This document shows positions 1 through 11,171 of a DNA stretch of 64,000 bases, piece after piece. Each line of letters begins with the position of its first letter. Position 1 is the stretch's first letter. The stretch is from assembly GCF_000282615.1 (NCBI RefSeq), contig NZ_AKIY01000189.1:62001-126000 (forward strand), given 5' to 3'. Made by a program: the position numbers and the translations under genes. This DNA is from Bradyrhizobium sp. YR681 (GTDB lineage Bacteria; Pseudomonadota; Alphaproteobacteria; Rhizobiales; Xanthobacteraceae). A model generated the notes under the pieces. That model was not told the origin of the DNA. It was given only the letters and a program-made list of their open reading frames with translations, and did no database searches.

Positions 1-3117
<3,117 letters not shown>

Positions 3118-3146
3118 CAACTCTCGCCGAAGTGGAATTTGGGCAC

Positions 3147-3175
3147 AAAAAAAGGGCGCGCTTGCCGCGCGTCCC
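3147..3175 (-). terminator. Rho-independent terminator between the MFS gene and carB
   Basis: On the minus strand a GC-rich stem (arms at 3167-3175 and 3154-3161, loop 3162-3166, one bulged base) is followed by seven T residues (3153-3147). It lies directly downstream of the MFS transporter stop and just upstream of the carB start, so it should insulate carB from transporter transcription. Confidence 0.8.
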
Positions 3176-3259
3176 CTGTGGCCGAAGCGCGGGGTCTCCC
3201 TCGCGTGCGGGTGCGTCTTAGACCAGTTTTCGGGGCGGCGAAACCCCGAAAAACGCCCA

Positions 3260-4429
3260 TCAACCGGCAATTTTGACGGGTTTCGGCCGCGCCTGCCAGC
3301 CGCGGGCGAGGTGGACCAGAAGCGAGGCCGCAACGCTTGCTCCGCCGATCCAGCCGAGGTCGGTCGGCGACAGGGTCGCCAGCACCGCGCCGCCCAGCGC
3401 ACCGCCGATGGCGAAGCCGAGATACATCGAGGACGCATTGAGCGAGAGCGCGATCATCGAGGCCTGCGGCTCGATCCGCATGATGCTGGCGATCTGGGCC
3501 GGATAGAACGCCCAGCCCGAGATGCCCCAGAGGAAGATCGCGCCCAGCACTGCGTAATGCGCCTGTCCCGGCATCAGTTTGAGGACCAGCGAGTGCAGGA
3601 TCAGCGCGCTGGCCATGCCGGCGAGCCCCAGCGCTGCGGTGGTCATCGTCCCGAGCCGGTCGGCGAGGACGCCGCCGAGCATGTTTCCGATCGCGGCGGC
3701 GGCGCCGAACACCAGCAGCGCAAGGCTGATCTGCGAGGGATCGAAGCCGAGGTTGCGCAGCGGGACCGCGAAATAGGTGAATACGGTGAAGCCGCCGAGC
3801 GCCCATAAAACCGTGATCAGAAGCGCGATCAGCACGTTGCTGTGCCGCGCCACCGCCAGCCGTTCGCTGAGGGAGGCGGTGTTGCGCGGCAGGCCGCGGG
3901 GCAGGCCCAGCAACAGGCCGGCGAGCGCGACGGCGCCGATCAGGGCGACCATCGCGAAGGTCGCGCGCCAGCCGAACAGGCTGCCGACGAGATTGCCGAA
4001 AGGAACGCCAATGACGGTTGCCACCGTGAGGCCCGAGGTGACCAGCGCCACCGCCCGGCCGCGCCGTTCAGGGGAGGCGACGGCGACGGATACCGCGAGC
4101 GCCGTGGGCATGCACAGCCCGGAGCCCAGCGCCATCAGCATGCGCGAGGCCAGCAGCAGGACGTAGCTGGAGGCCACCATGGCCGCGAGGTTGCCGGCGA
4201 TGAAGGTCGTCAGCGCCAGGGCCAGCACGGTGCGGCGGTCGATGTTGTTCATGGCGACCGCCAGGATCGGAGAGCCCACCGCGTAGGTCAGGGCGTAGGC
4301 GGTCACCAATTGGCCGGCGGCCGACACCGAAATCGACAGGTCGGTGGCGATGGTCGGCAAAAGTCCTGCAATCACAAAGCCTTCCGTGCCGATCACGAAG
4401 GCCGCCAAGGCCAGCCAGAACACGCTCAT
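3260..4429 (-). CDS. MFS transporter, DHA1 (AraJ/YdhP-like) drug or sugar efflux family
   Basis: A 389-residue inner-membrane protein with about twelve hydrophobic segments. The N-terminus ([19 protein letters not shown], then a LLPTIATDL segment) is typical of DHA1 exporters of the AraJ/NepI/YdhP type, and the cytoplasmic loop between helices 2 and 3 carries the basic MFS motif (NNIDRRTV). Length fits the family. It is divergent from an ArsR-type regulator with a 113-base spacer holding two identical palindromes, so repression by that regulator and induction by the exported compound are likely. The substrate cannot be read from sequence. Confidence 0.88.
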   Translation of the reverse strand: MSVFWLALAAFVIGTEGFVIAGLLPTIATDLSISVSAAGQLVTAYALTYAVGSPILAVAMNNIDRRTVLALALTTFIAGNLAAMVASSYVLLLASRMLMALGSGLCMPTALAVSVAVASPERRGRAVALVTSGLTVATVIGVPFGNLVGSLFGWRATFAMVALIGAVALAGLLLGLPRGLPRNTASLSERLAVARHSNVLIALLITVLWALGGFTVFTYFAVPLRNLGFDPSQISLALLVFGAAAAIGNMLGGVLADRLGTMTTAALGLAGMASALILHSLVLKLMPGQAHYAVLGAIFLWGISGWAFYPAQIASIMRIEPQASMIALSLNASSMYLGFAIGGALGGAVLATLSPTDLGWIGGASVAASLLVHLARGWQARPKPVKIAG

Positions 4430-4445
4430 TGGACAATATCCCTAT

Positions 4446-4511
4446 GTTCAACGTTTATTGAACTATCGAACGCCAAAGTTTCAGTGTCAATTGGTTCAAG
4501 AACTATTGAAC
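4446..4511. promoter_or_regulatory. Two operator-like palindromes GTTCAA-N6-TTGAAC in the MFS/ArsR divergent promoter
   Basis: Two perfect inverted repeats, GTTCAA-N6-TTGAAC, lie at 4446-4463 and 4494-4511. Their spacers differ (CGTTTA and GAACTA), while the starts are 48 bases apart. They fill the region between the MFS start (4429) and the ArsR start (4543). This arrangement fits autoregulated repression of both genes by the ArsR-type protein, which is an inference. Confidence 0.75.
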
Positions 4512-4542
4512 ATTGCGATCGCTGCGTTATGATTCCCGGGTC

Positions 4543-4914
4543 ATGAGCCGCACGCCTCTCCACCCCACCCGCGAGCAGATCGAGCTGCCGATGGTTCTGG
4601 ATTGCCTGAGCGATCCGATCCGGTTGGCGATCGTGTACCAGCTCGCCCAGCAGGAACGTGTCAGCAGCGAACTGCGCTGCGGCGACTTCTACGCGCTCAG
4701 CGGCAAGTCCAACCTCGCCTATCACTTCGCAAAACTGCGCGAATGCGGTGTCATGCAGACGCGCGTGGCTGGCACCAACCGCTTCATGCGGCTGCGCCGC
4801 GAGGATCTGGACGCACGCTTTCCGGGTCTGCTCGACGCCGTGATCAGCTCCGCGGCGAAGGACGCCGACAGGCTTCAGCTGTTGACGGAGTGTGATGCGG
4901 TGAAGGTGGATTGA
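4543..4914 (+). CDS. ArsR-family winged-helix transcriptional regulator
   Basis: A 123-residue protein starting MSRTPLHPTREQIELPMVLD. The stretch CLSDPIRLAIVYQL matches the conserved first helices of ArsR repressors, and SGKSNLAYHFAKLRECGVM is the recognition-helix region followed by the wing. No CxC metal-binding motif of the classical arsenic or zinc sensors is visible, so it may sense an organic ligand or another signal. ATG 4543 is preferred over an upstream in-frame codon at 4513, which would place translation on top of the second palindrome. It is divergent to the MFS exporter and probably its regulator. Confidence 0.88.
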   Translation: MSRTPLHPTREQIELPMVLDCLSDPIRLAIVYQLAQQERVSSELRCGDFYALSGKSNLAYHFAKLRECGVMQTRVAGTNRFMRLRREDLDARFPGLLDAVISSAAKDADRLQLLTECDAVKVD

Positions 4915-4966
4915 GGTTTGGGCGGACAGTCCGTCTTCGCTTTCGCTTCGCTCCAGCTACGCCGGA

Positions 4967-5030
4967 CACGCTTCGCCCCTTCGGGGCTTGCGTGGCTGCG
5001 CCACGCGTAGCCCCGCAGGGGCGAAGCGTG
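4967..5030. repeat. 64-base palindromic intergenic repeat (REP/RPE-like)
   Basis: A long imperfect inverted repeat: an outer arm CACGCTTCGCCCC pairs with GGGGCGAAGCGTG, and an inner arm TGCGTGG pairs with CCACGCG around a CTGCG loop. It directly abuts the 3' end of the tRNA-like gene. It resembles the family of palindromic units scattered through Bradyrhizobium intergenic DNA. Confidence 0.75.
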
Positions 5031-5104
5031 GAGACCCGGCCTGGATTTGAACCAGGATGAAGAGCAATGCACTGCTCTCGCGTAGACGCTTCCGCCACCG
5101 GGCC
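5029..5104 (-). tRNA. tRNA-like gene, closest to tRNA-Cys(GCA), with an atypical anticodon arm
   Basis: On the minus strand 76 bases fold as a tRNA. The acceptor stem GGCCCGG pairs with CCGGGTC (one G-T pair), the T arm is CCTGG-TTCAAAT-CCAGG, a 3' CCA is encoded, and the discriminator base is T (U73), which is characteristic of tRNA-Cys. The anticodon arm is odd: GAGCA and TGCTC enclose a six-base loop GTGCAT, which holds T-GCA as in Cys but is one base short of the normal seven (or eight if the closing A-T pair is open). The D arm is also unusual (GCG/CGC stem, ten-base loop without a clear GG). It may be a real variant tRNA-Cys or a decayed copy. Confidence 0.6.
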
Positions 5105-5158
5105 GCGGCGATCATGTCCGATCGGGGTGCGACAAGCCACCTCAGCCAATCGTTATGC

Positions 5159-5860
5159 TTAACGCACCAGCGGCGGCCGCGCGACGAAGGTCATGCGCCA
5201 GCGATTGTGGCCGATATTGGTGTGGGCGCGCTGGACCGCGAAACCGGCGGCCTTCAGCTTGGCGGTGATCTCGTCCTCGCTGTAGCGTTGCAGCCCGATG
5301 CGCGAGCGCAGCTGGCGGTAGTCCGACAGCGCGGTGCTGATCAACCCGACCAACGCGTCTTTCAGGAAGCCGTGGCGGAGGCCGAAGCTGAGCAGGGCCA
5401 TGACGTCCCTGAACATGCCGACATCGGGCTGCAAGATATCTCCGATCACCAGCTTGCCGGACGGCGTCAGCAATCGCCTGACGTTGCGGAGCGCGGCGTC
5501 GAGCTCCTCCGGCGTCATATATTGCGCGACCGAGTTCATCACCACGAGGTCGATGGACTGCTCCTGCATCTTGCGGACGTCGTCGAGCGAGCGGACGCGG
5601 ATCTTCGTGTTCGGGGCAAAGCGCGCGATCAGCCGGCCGCGCACGCCGGGCGCGGGCTCGGCCAGGATCAGCTTGCCGCAGGCCGCTGCCACCTGGCTCG
5701 CCGACAGCGCCTCGCCGCAGGCATAGTCCAGCACGGTCGCCTCGGGCGAGGTGATGTAGCCGACGATGTCCCGCGCGATGATCTGGAAGTGCAAATCGCG
5801 ATGCAGCTTGCTGACATAGATCGTATGCGTGGAGTCGTAGTAATCGATCCAATCGTCCAT
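5159..5860 (-). CDS. Class I SAM-dependent methyltransferase
   Basis: A 233-residue cytosolic protein. Motif I appears as TVLDYACGEALSAS (the usual glycine-rich loop in a DxACGxG-like form) at about residues 42-55. Motif II acidic residue follows in LILAEPAPG, and motif IV is IDLVVMNSVAQYMT, where the family acceptor site is read. The remainder (LLTPSGKLVIGDILQP) matches the strand after motif IV. The substrate is not evident. It starts 113 bases away from the divergent dps gene, so both may share a promoter region. Confidence 0.85.
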   Translation of the reverse strand: MDDWIDYYDSTHTIYVSKLHRDLHFQIIARDIVGYITSPEATVLDYACGEALSASQVAAACGKLILAEPAPGVRGRLIARFAPNTKIRVRSLDDVRKMQEQSIDLVVMNSVAQYMTPEELDAALRNVRRLLTPSGKLVIGDILQPDVGMFRDVMALLSFGLRHGFLKDALVGLISTALSDYRQLRSRIGLQRYSEDEITAKLKAAGFAVQRAHTNIGHNRWRMTFVARPPLVR

Positions 5861-5973
5861 GGTATCTGAGGGCCCCGGCCAAGCGGTTCCGGCGAAGGAA
5901 CCGGCGCTGCCCGCCTGCGTTAGGGGTGCGACGGCGCGCCGTCAATGTCCGCGTCCTAACAGGAAGGTTTCCC

Positions 5974-6498
5974 GTGAGCAAAGCCCCCAGCAAGGTTTCT
6001 CCTGACCTCGACACCCCCACCGATCTGGCAGCCCCGGCGGTCAAAAAGGTCTCGGAGGCGCTGAACGTGCTTCTGGCCGACGCCTTCGCGCTGTACCTCA
6101 AGACCAAGAATTTCCACTGGCACGTCAGCGGCCGGCACTTTCGCGACTACCACCTGCTGCTGGACGAGCAGTCCGACCAGATTTTTGCCACCACCGACCA
6201 GCTCGCCGAGCGCGTCCGCAAGATCGGTGGCGCCACGCTGAAGTCGATCGGCCAGGTCGCAAAGCTCCAGACCATCAAGGACAATGACGAGGATTACGTC
6301 CCGCCGCGCGAGATGCTGCGCGAGCTGATGCAGGACAACAAGCACGTCGCCGCGGCCATGCGCAAAGCGCACGAGGTCTGCGATGACGCCGGCGATGTCG
6401 CCAGCGCCAGTCTCCTGGAAAACTTCATCGACGAGACCGAGCGCCGCACCTGGTTCCTGTTCGAAGCCACCCGCCAGGAAGGCGGCAACGAGGCGTAG
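5974..6498 (+). CDS. dps: Dps/ferritin-like DNA-binding protein
   Basis: A 174-residue member of the Dps family, which stores iron in dodecameric cages and protects DNA against oxidative damage. The ferroxidase signature is clear: NFHWHVSGRHFRDYHLLLDE carries the paired His and Asp/Glu ligands contributed across the subunit interface. The basic, disordered N-terminus (SKAPSKVSP) would aid DNA binding. The GTG at 5974 is chosen because AGGAAGG lies at 5961-5967 with good spacing. Upstream in-frame codons lack this site. A palindromic repeat follows the stop. Confidence 0.92.
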   Translation: MSKAPSKVSPDLDTPTDLAAPAVKKVSEALNVLLADAFALYLKTKNFHWHVSGRHFRDYHLLLDEQSDQIFATTDQLAERVRKIGGATLKSIGQVAKLQTIKDNDEDYVPPREMLRELMQDNKHVAAAMRKAHEVCDDAGDVASASLLENFIDETERRTWFLFEATRQEGGNEA

Positions 6499-6503
6499 GC
6501 AGC

Positions 6504-6596
6504 GTAGTAGGGTGGATTGGCCGAAGGCGTAATCCACCACGTCTATCTCCATGGAAACGGAAGAGGTGGGTTACGCTTCGCTAACCCACCCTACGG
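6504..6596. repeat. Two tandem palindromic repeat units after dps
   Basis: The first hairpin pairs GGTGGATT (6511-6518) with AATCCACC (6531-6538). The second pairs GGTGGGTTA (6565-6573) with TAACCCACC (6582-6590). Both carry the GTAGGGTGG/CCACCCTAC edge seen again at 34594-34689. They lie between convergent dps and the cupin gene and may act as a bidirectional transcript end. Confidence 0.75.
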
Positions 6597-6604
6597 CCTC
6601 GTAG

Positions 6605-7129
6605 CTACCGCCACAAACGCATCAACGCCCCATCCTTGCCCGTCACCGGATCGGCCGGCGGCAGCGCGACATCAGGAATCGTCTTCAGCGCGCGGGCGTG
6701 GTTCTCCGCCGTCGCCCGCGTGATCTCCATTTTGCTGCCCGGTGGATAGGCGCCGATCACGCAGAAATCGTCGCTCGCGTTGATGCACTGATGTCCGGTG
6801 CCCGCCGGCAGGATCGCGACGTCGCCCGGCTTGATCTCCAGTTCGCGGCCGTGGTCGCCGCCGAAGCGAACCCGCGCGTTTCCACGGGCGACGCCGAGCA
6901 CCTCGTGCACCGTCGCGTGGTAGTGCAGATAGTCGTAGACGCCGTTGCGCCACGTGCCGCCCCAGCCGTTCGCCTCGAACAGGTTTTCGATGGTCTCTTC
7001 GGGATGCTTGGCATCGAGCGTCACCGCGCCCTGGTAGACGAGAAAGGGGAGGATGTTGTTCGGCACGAGCCCGTCATCTTCGAAGACGATCGCGAGCGGC
7101 TCGGCATGGTCGCGGACGACGGACATCAT
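6605..7129 (-). CDS. Cupin-domain protein (YjlB-like)
   Basis: A 174-residue single-domain beta-barrel protein. Cupin motif 1 can be read around YDYLHYHATVHEVLGVARG (His/His/Glu metal ligands, about residues 65-83) and motif 2 around LPAGTGHQCINAS with its histidine at about residue 112. The pattern matches the uncharacterised YjlB/COG4297 group, whose reaction is not known. It lies convergent to dps and upstream of nothing obvious. It may be dicistronic with nothing, since carA upstream on the same strand ends in a terminator. Confidence 0.8.
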   Translation of the reverse strand: MMSVVRDHAEPLAIVFEDDGLVPNNILPFLVYQGAVTLDAKHPEETIENLFEANGWGGTWRNGVYDYLHYHATVHEVLGVARGNARVRFGGDHGRELEIKPGDVAILPAGTGHQCINASDDFCVIGAYPPGSKMEITRATAENHARALKTIPDVALPPADPVTGKDGALMRLWR

Positions 7130-7189
7130 AAGACTCCTGCGTGAGCGTAGCAGGGATCAACTAGGGGCGTGAAATGACGTTCCTCAACG

Positions 7190-7214
7190 AAAAAGCCCGG
7201 GACCTGGCCCGGGC
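7190..7214 (-). terminator. Rho-independent terminator of carA
   Basis: On the minus strand a perfect 7-bp stem (7214-7208 with 7201-7195, arms GCCCGGG/CCCGGGC) with a six-base loop is followed by a run of five T residues (7194-7190). It lies 18 bases past the carA stop. Confidence 0.9.
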
Positions 7215-7231
7215 TTCGACATCGTGAACGC

Positions 7232-8422
7232 TTATGCGCTCTTCTTCTGTCGCATCAAATCGGCAAAGCGCTGGAACAGATAGTGCGAGTCGCGCGGGCC
7301 AGGCGAGGCCTCGGGATGATACTGCACCGAGAACACCGGCTTGCCGTCGAGCTGGATGCCGCAGTTGGACCCATCAAACAAGGAAATGTGGGTCTGGGTC
7401 GTGCCCTTCGGCAGCGTGGTCTCGTCCACGGCAAAGCCGTGGTTCATCGAGGTGATCTCGACCTTGCCGGTGGTCTCGTCCTTCACGGGATGATTGGCGC
7501 CGTGATGGCCCTGATGCATCTTCTTGGTCTTGGCGCCGACGGCGAGGCCGAGCATCTGGTGGCCTAGACAAATGCCGAAGGTCGGCGTGCCCGACTTGAT
7601 GACGTCCTTGATGACAGGCACGGCATATTTGCCGGTCGCGGCCGGATCGCCCGGACCGTTCGACAGGAACACGCCGTCGGGCTTCATCGCCAGGATGTCT
7701 TCGGACGAGGTCGTCGCCGGCACCACCGTCACCTTGCAGCCGACGCCGGCGAGCAGACGCAGGATGTTGCGCTTGATGCCGTAGTCGATGGCGACGACGT
7801 TGAACTCGGTCTTGTCCTGGCGGCCAAAGCCCTTGTCCCAGAGCCAGGGCGTCTCGTCCCAGGTGAAGCGCTGGCCGGAGGTGACCATCGGCACGAGGTC
7901 CATGCCCTCGAGGCCCGGCCATTCGCGCGCTTCTTCCTTGAGGGCATGCAGGTCGAACTCGCCCGTCTTCGAATGCGCGATCACGGCGTTGGGCATGCCC
8001 TTGCTGCGGATCAGCGCGGTCAGCGCACGGGTGTCGATGCCGGAGAGGCCGATGATGCCGCGGGCCTTCAGCCACTGGTCGAGATGCTTGGTGGCGCGGT
8101 AGTTCGAGGGATCGGTGATCGCGGTGCGCAGGATCACGCCGCGCGCGCCTGGCGTCGCGGCCATGTTCACCGTCTCGATGTCTTCCTCGTTGGTACCGAC
8201 ATTGCCGATATGCGGGAAGGTGAAGGTGATGAGCTGCCCGGCATAGGAGGGATCGGTGAGGATCTCCTCATAGCCGGTCATCGCGGTGTTGAAGCAGACC
8301 TCACCCACGGCGTGGCCTTCGGCGCCGAGGCCAAAGCCTTCGAGCACCGTGCCATCGGCGAGCACGAGGAGCGCGGTCGGTTTATGGTCCGGCCAGGCGG
8401 GATCGTTGTCATGTTGTGTCAT
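7232..8422 (-). CDS. carA: Carbamoyl-phosphate synthase small (glutaminase) subunit
   Basis: A 396-residue subunit that hydrolyses glutamine and channels ammonia to CarB. The N-terminal domain contains [18 protein letters not shown] and the [17 protein letters not shown] signature. The C-terminal class I glutamine amidotransferase domain carries the nucleophile elbow [13 protein letters not shown] (Cys) and the His/Glu pair in [12 protein letters not shown]. Length is as expected. It is monocistronic here, with a downstream terminator, and its partner carB lies 4.1 kb further along the same strand. The start [11 protein letters not shown] is the only good candidate. Confidence 0.97.
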   Translation of the reverse strand: MTQHDNDPAWPDHKPTALLVLADGTVLEGFGLGAEGHAVGEVCFNTAMTGYEEILTDPSYAGQLITFTFPHIGNVGTNEEDIETVNMAATPGARGVILRTAITDPSNYRATKHLDQWLKARGIIGLSGIDTRALTALIRSKGMPNAVIAHSKTGEFDLHALKEEAREWPGLEGMDLVPMVTSGQRFTWDETPWLWDKGFGRQDKTEFNVVAIDYGIKRNILRLLAGVGCKVTVVPATTSSEDILAMKPDGVFLSNGPGDPAATGKYAVPVIKDVIKSGTPTFGICLGHQMLGLAVGAKTKKMHQGHHGANHPVKDETTGKVEITSMNHGFAVDETTLPKGTTQTHISLFDGSNCGIQLDGKPVFSVQYHPEASPGPRDSHYLFQRFADLMRQKKSA

Positions 8423-8568
8423 GAGCGCGTTTCATAGTCCCCGCAGACGCCGCCGTCAAAGCGGAGATGCGCCGATTCACATGCGTTTTTGCATATTTGA
8501 CAGCCCGTCGCGGGCACTTAAGCTTGGCCGCACAATTTCCGGCAATTCTTGGGGCCTGCGAGGCAATA

Positions 8569-9297
8569 ATGGACCAGACCACCCCGCTTCTGCTGGTTCC
8601 GGGGCTGGCCTCTTCAGCCCGGATCTATGCCCCGTTGATCCCGGCGCTGTGGCGGTTCGGCCCGGTCATGGTTGCCAACCATATCCGCGACGACAGCATG
8701 GCGGCGATCGCCGCCCGGGTGCTGAACGAGGCCCCGCCGCGCTTCGCGCTCGCCGGCCATTCCATGGGCGGCTACATCGCGTTCGAGATCATGCGCCAGG
8801 CGCCCGAGCGGGTGGCCAAGCTCGCGCTGATCAACACCCAGGCCCGGCCCGACACGCCGGAGGCGACCGCGCGCCGCCGCGGCCTGATGGAACGGGCGAA
8901 GCGCGGCGAACTGCGCGCGGCGCGCGAGGAGATGTTTCCCGAGCTCGTGCATCCCTCGCGCCGCGATGACGCCGGCATACGCAAGCTCGTGGATGAGCAA
9001 GGCGAGGACGTCGGCGTCGAAGGCTATTTGCGGCAGCAGACCGCGATCATCGCTCGGGTGGATTCGCGGCCGACGCTGGCCACGATTAAGTGCCCGACGC
9101 TGGTGCTGACGGGCGATCAGGACAACACGATTCCGAACGCGTTCTCGAAAGAGATGGCGGAGGGCATTGCCGGCGCGAAGCTGGTGGTGCTGGCCAATTG
9201 CGGGCACCTGCCGCAGCCGGAGCAGCCCGAGGCGACAGTGCGGGCGCTGGTCGAATGGCTGGGAACCCCGGTTGTCTCAGGGGCGCGAACGGCCTAG
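8569..9297 (+). CDS. Alpha/beta-fold hydrolase
   Basis: A 242-residue single-domain hydrolase. The nucleophile elbow is GHSMGG at about residue 65, an acid candidate lies in VLTGDQDNTIP, and the histidine is in NCGHLPQPEQPEAT. The oxyanion region begins at LLVPGLASSARIY. Together these form a complete catalytic triad. The substrate is unknown. ATG 8569 is preferred over an upstream in-frame ATG at 8467 because homology begins there and CGAGG precedes it. It is divergent from carA and 33 bases upstream of the YqeY gene, with which it may be cotranscribed. Confidence 0.88.
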   Translation: MDQTTPLLLVPGLASSARIYAPLIPALWRFGPVMVANHIRDDSMAAIAARVLNEAPPRFALAGHSMGGYIAFEIMRQAPERVAKLALINTQARPDTPEATARRRGLMERAKRGELRAAREEMFPELVHPSRRDDAGIRKLVDEQGEDVGVEGYLRQQTAIIARVDSRPTLATIKCPTLVLTGDQDNTIPNAFSKEMAEGIAGAKLVVLANCGHLPQPEQPEATVRALVEWLGTPVVSGARTA

Positions 9298-9330
9298 ATC
9301 AGGCGTCGGATATTCAAAGGGATCACGATT

Positions 9331-9786
9331 ATGCTGCGCGACGACATCAACAATGCGGTCAAGGAGGCCATGAAGGCCAAGGACGAGCGCAAGCTGTCCA
9401 CGCTGCGCATGGTGAATTCGACCATCAAGAATGCCGACATCGAGGCGCGTGGGCAGGGCAAACCGCCGCTAAGCGATGCCGATCTGCTCGGCGTCTTCCA
9501 GAAGATGATCAAGCAGCGACAGGAGTCGGTCGAGCTCTACGACAAGGGTGGCCGCGCCGAACTGGCTGCGCAGGAGCGCGAGGAGATCGCGGTGATCTCG
9601 GCGTATCTGCCGAAGCAGATGTCGGAGGACGAGGTCAAGAAGGCGATCGCGGATGCGATCGCTGAAACCGGCGCAGCCGGCATGAAGGACATGGGCAAGG
9701 TGATCGCGGTGTTGCGCGCGAAGTACGCCGGGCAGATGGACTTTGGTAAGGCCTCGGGCCTCGTGAAGGCGGCGCTGTCGGGCTGA
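9331..9786 (+). CDS. GatB/YqeY-domain protein
   Basis: A 151-residue cytosolic helical protein with the YqeY fold. The start MLRDDINNAVKEAMKAKDER and the segment STLRMVNSTIKNADIEAR are typical, as is the C-terminal GKVIAVLRAKYAGQMDF region that resembles the tRNA-binding tail domain of GatB. The stand-alone proteins are thought to be linked to transamidation of charged tRNA, but their role is not settled. In many alphaproteobacteria this gene sits close to carA and dnaG, as here. Confidence 0.92.
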   Translation: MLRDDINNAVKEAMKAKDERKLSTLRMVNSTIKNADIEARGQGKPPLSDADLLGVFQKMIKQRQESVELYDKGGRAELAAQEREEIAVISAYLPKQMSEDEVKKAIADAIAETGAAGMKDMGKVIAVLRAKYAGQMDFGKASGLVKAALSG

Positions 9787-9893
9787 TCCGTCATTCCGGG
9801 GCGACGCGCAGCGTCGAGCCCGGAATCCATCGCGCTGCTGAATCCGTTGCTCAATGGATTCCGGGCTCGTGCTCCGCACGCCCCGGAATGACA
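9787..9893. repeat. Palindromic intergenic repeat, about 107 bases
   Basis: Left arm GTCATTCCGGGGCG with GAGCCCGGAATCCAT pairs with the right arm ATGGATTCCGGGCTC and CCCCGGAATGAC, with a central region near CTGCTGAATCCGTTGC. It belongs to the same class of Bradyrhizobium-type intergenic palindromes as the one at 11064-11153. Confidence 0.8.
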
Positions 9894-9916
9894 AGAAGAA
9901 ACAGGGGAGGCAACCG

Positions 9917-11053
9917 ATGACCGCCATCAAACCGTTCCGCATCGCCATCAGCGACGACATCCTCTCCGACCTCAAATCGCGCCTCGCCCGCACACGCTGG
10001 CCGGAGGCCGAGCTGGTCGATGACTGGAGCCAGGGTGCGCCGCTAAATTGGATCCAGGAGATCTGCACCTACTGGGCTGATGGCTACGACTGGCGCGCCC
10101 GCGAGGCAAAGCTCAACCGTTTCGCGCAGTTCACCACCGAGATCGACGGGCTCGACATCCACTTCATCCACGCGCGCTCGAAGGAGCCGTCCGCGCTGCC
10201 GCTGATCATCACTCATGGCTGGCCGGGCTCTATCGTCGAATTCCAGAAGGTGATCGCGCCGCTGGTCGATCCCGCCGCGCAAGGCGGCAATCCCGCGGAT
10301 GCGTTTCATGTGATCTGTCCCTCGCTGCCGGGCTTCGGCTTTTCCGCCAAGCCAACGACCACCGGCTGGGGCGTCGACCGCATCGCGGCGACCTGGGCCA
10401 AGCTGATGGATCGCCTCGGCTACACACGCTATGGCGCGCAAGGCGGCGATTGGGGTTCGGCGGTGACGACCTCGCTGGGCATGCAGGACCCCGCGCATTG
10501 CGCCGGCATCCACATCACGCTCGCCTTCAACGCGGCGCCGAAGGTCGAGGGCGAGCCGACGGTGGAAGAGAAGCGCGCGCTCGCCGGCCTCAAGCATTAT
10601 GTCGATCTCGACTCCGGCTATTCGAAGCAGCAATCGACGCGGCCGCAAACCCTCGGCTACGGGCTGACGGATTCGCCGAGCGGGCAGGCGGCCTGGATTT
10701 TGGAAAAGTTCTGGGCCTGGACCGATTGCGACGGGCATCCCGAAAACATCTTCGAGAAGGACGAGCTGCTCGACAACGTCATGCTCTATTGGGCGACGGA
10801 GACGGCGACCTCGTCGGCGCGGCTTTATTGGGAGAGCTTTGGCAAGCGCCGAACCACGCCGAAGGTCGGCGTGCCGACCGGTGTTGCCGTGTTCCCCAAG
10901 GAGATCATCACGCCGGTGCGGCGCTGGATGGAGCCCAATTTCCCGGACATTACCCACTGGAGCGAGATGGAGAAGGGCGGGCATTTCGCCGCATTCGAGC
11001 AGCCGGAGCTGTTCGTGCGCGATGTCAGGAAGTTCTTCGCGACGGTGCGGTGA
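9917..11053 (+). CDS. Epoxide hydrolase (EHN-type, alpha/beta hydrolase)
   Basis: A 378-residue protein with the epoxide hydrolase N-terminal (EHN) domain followed by an alpha/beta hydrolase domain. It would open epoxides to diols. HGWPGS is the oxyanion-hole motif, GGDWGS carries the nucleophilic Asp, and the charge-relay His lies in KGGHFAAFEQP near the C-terminus, as in microsomal-type epoxide hydrolases. ATG 9917 is chosen because AGGGGAGG lies just upstream (9903-9910). The upstream in-frame ATG at 9854 falls inside the palindromic repeat. No signal peptide is seen. Confidence 0.92.
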   Translation: MTAIKPFRIAISDDILSDLKSRLARTRWPEAELVDDWSQGAPLNWIQEICTYWADGYDWRAREAKLNRFAQFTTEIDGLDIHFIHARSKEPSALPLIITHGWPGSIVEFQKVIAPLVDPAAQGGNPADAFHVICPSLPGFGFSAKPTTTGWGVDRIAATWAKLMDRLGYTRYGAQGGDWGSAVTTSLGMQDPAHCAGIHITLAFNAAPKVEGEPTVEEKRALAGLKHYVDLDSGYSKQQSTRPQTLGYGLTDSPSGQAAWILEKFWAWTDCDGHPENIFEKDELLDNVMLYWATETATSSARLYWESFGKRRTTPKVGVPTGVAVFPKEIITPVRRWMEPNFPDITHWSEMEKGGHFAAFEQPELFVRDVRKFFATVR

Positions 11054-11063
11054 CCTGCTTCAT

Positions 11064-11153
11064 CGTCATGCCCGGGCTTGTCCCGGGCATCCACGGCCTT
11101 AAACTGATCGCCAAGAAGAACGTGGATGGCCGGGACAAGCCCGGGCATGACGA
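11064..11153. repeat. Palindromic intergenic repeat, about 90 bases
   Basis: CGTCATGCCCGGGCTTGTCC pairs almost perfectly with GGACAAGCCCGGGCATGACG, and CATCCACG pairs with CGTGGATG. A loop near CTTAAACTGATCGCCAAG remains unpaired. It sits between the epoxide hydrolase and the acyl-CoA synthetase. Confidence 0.85.
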
Positions 11154-11171
11154 TGCTGCCGGGAAACGACC

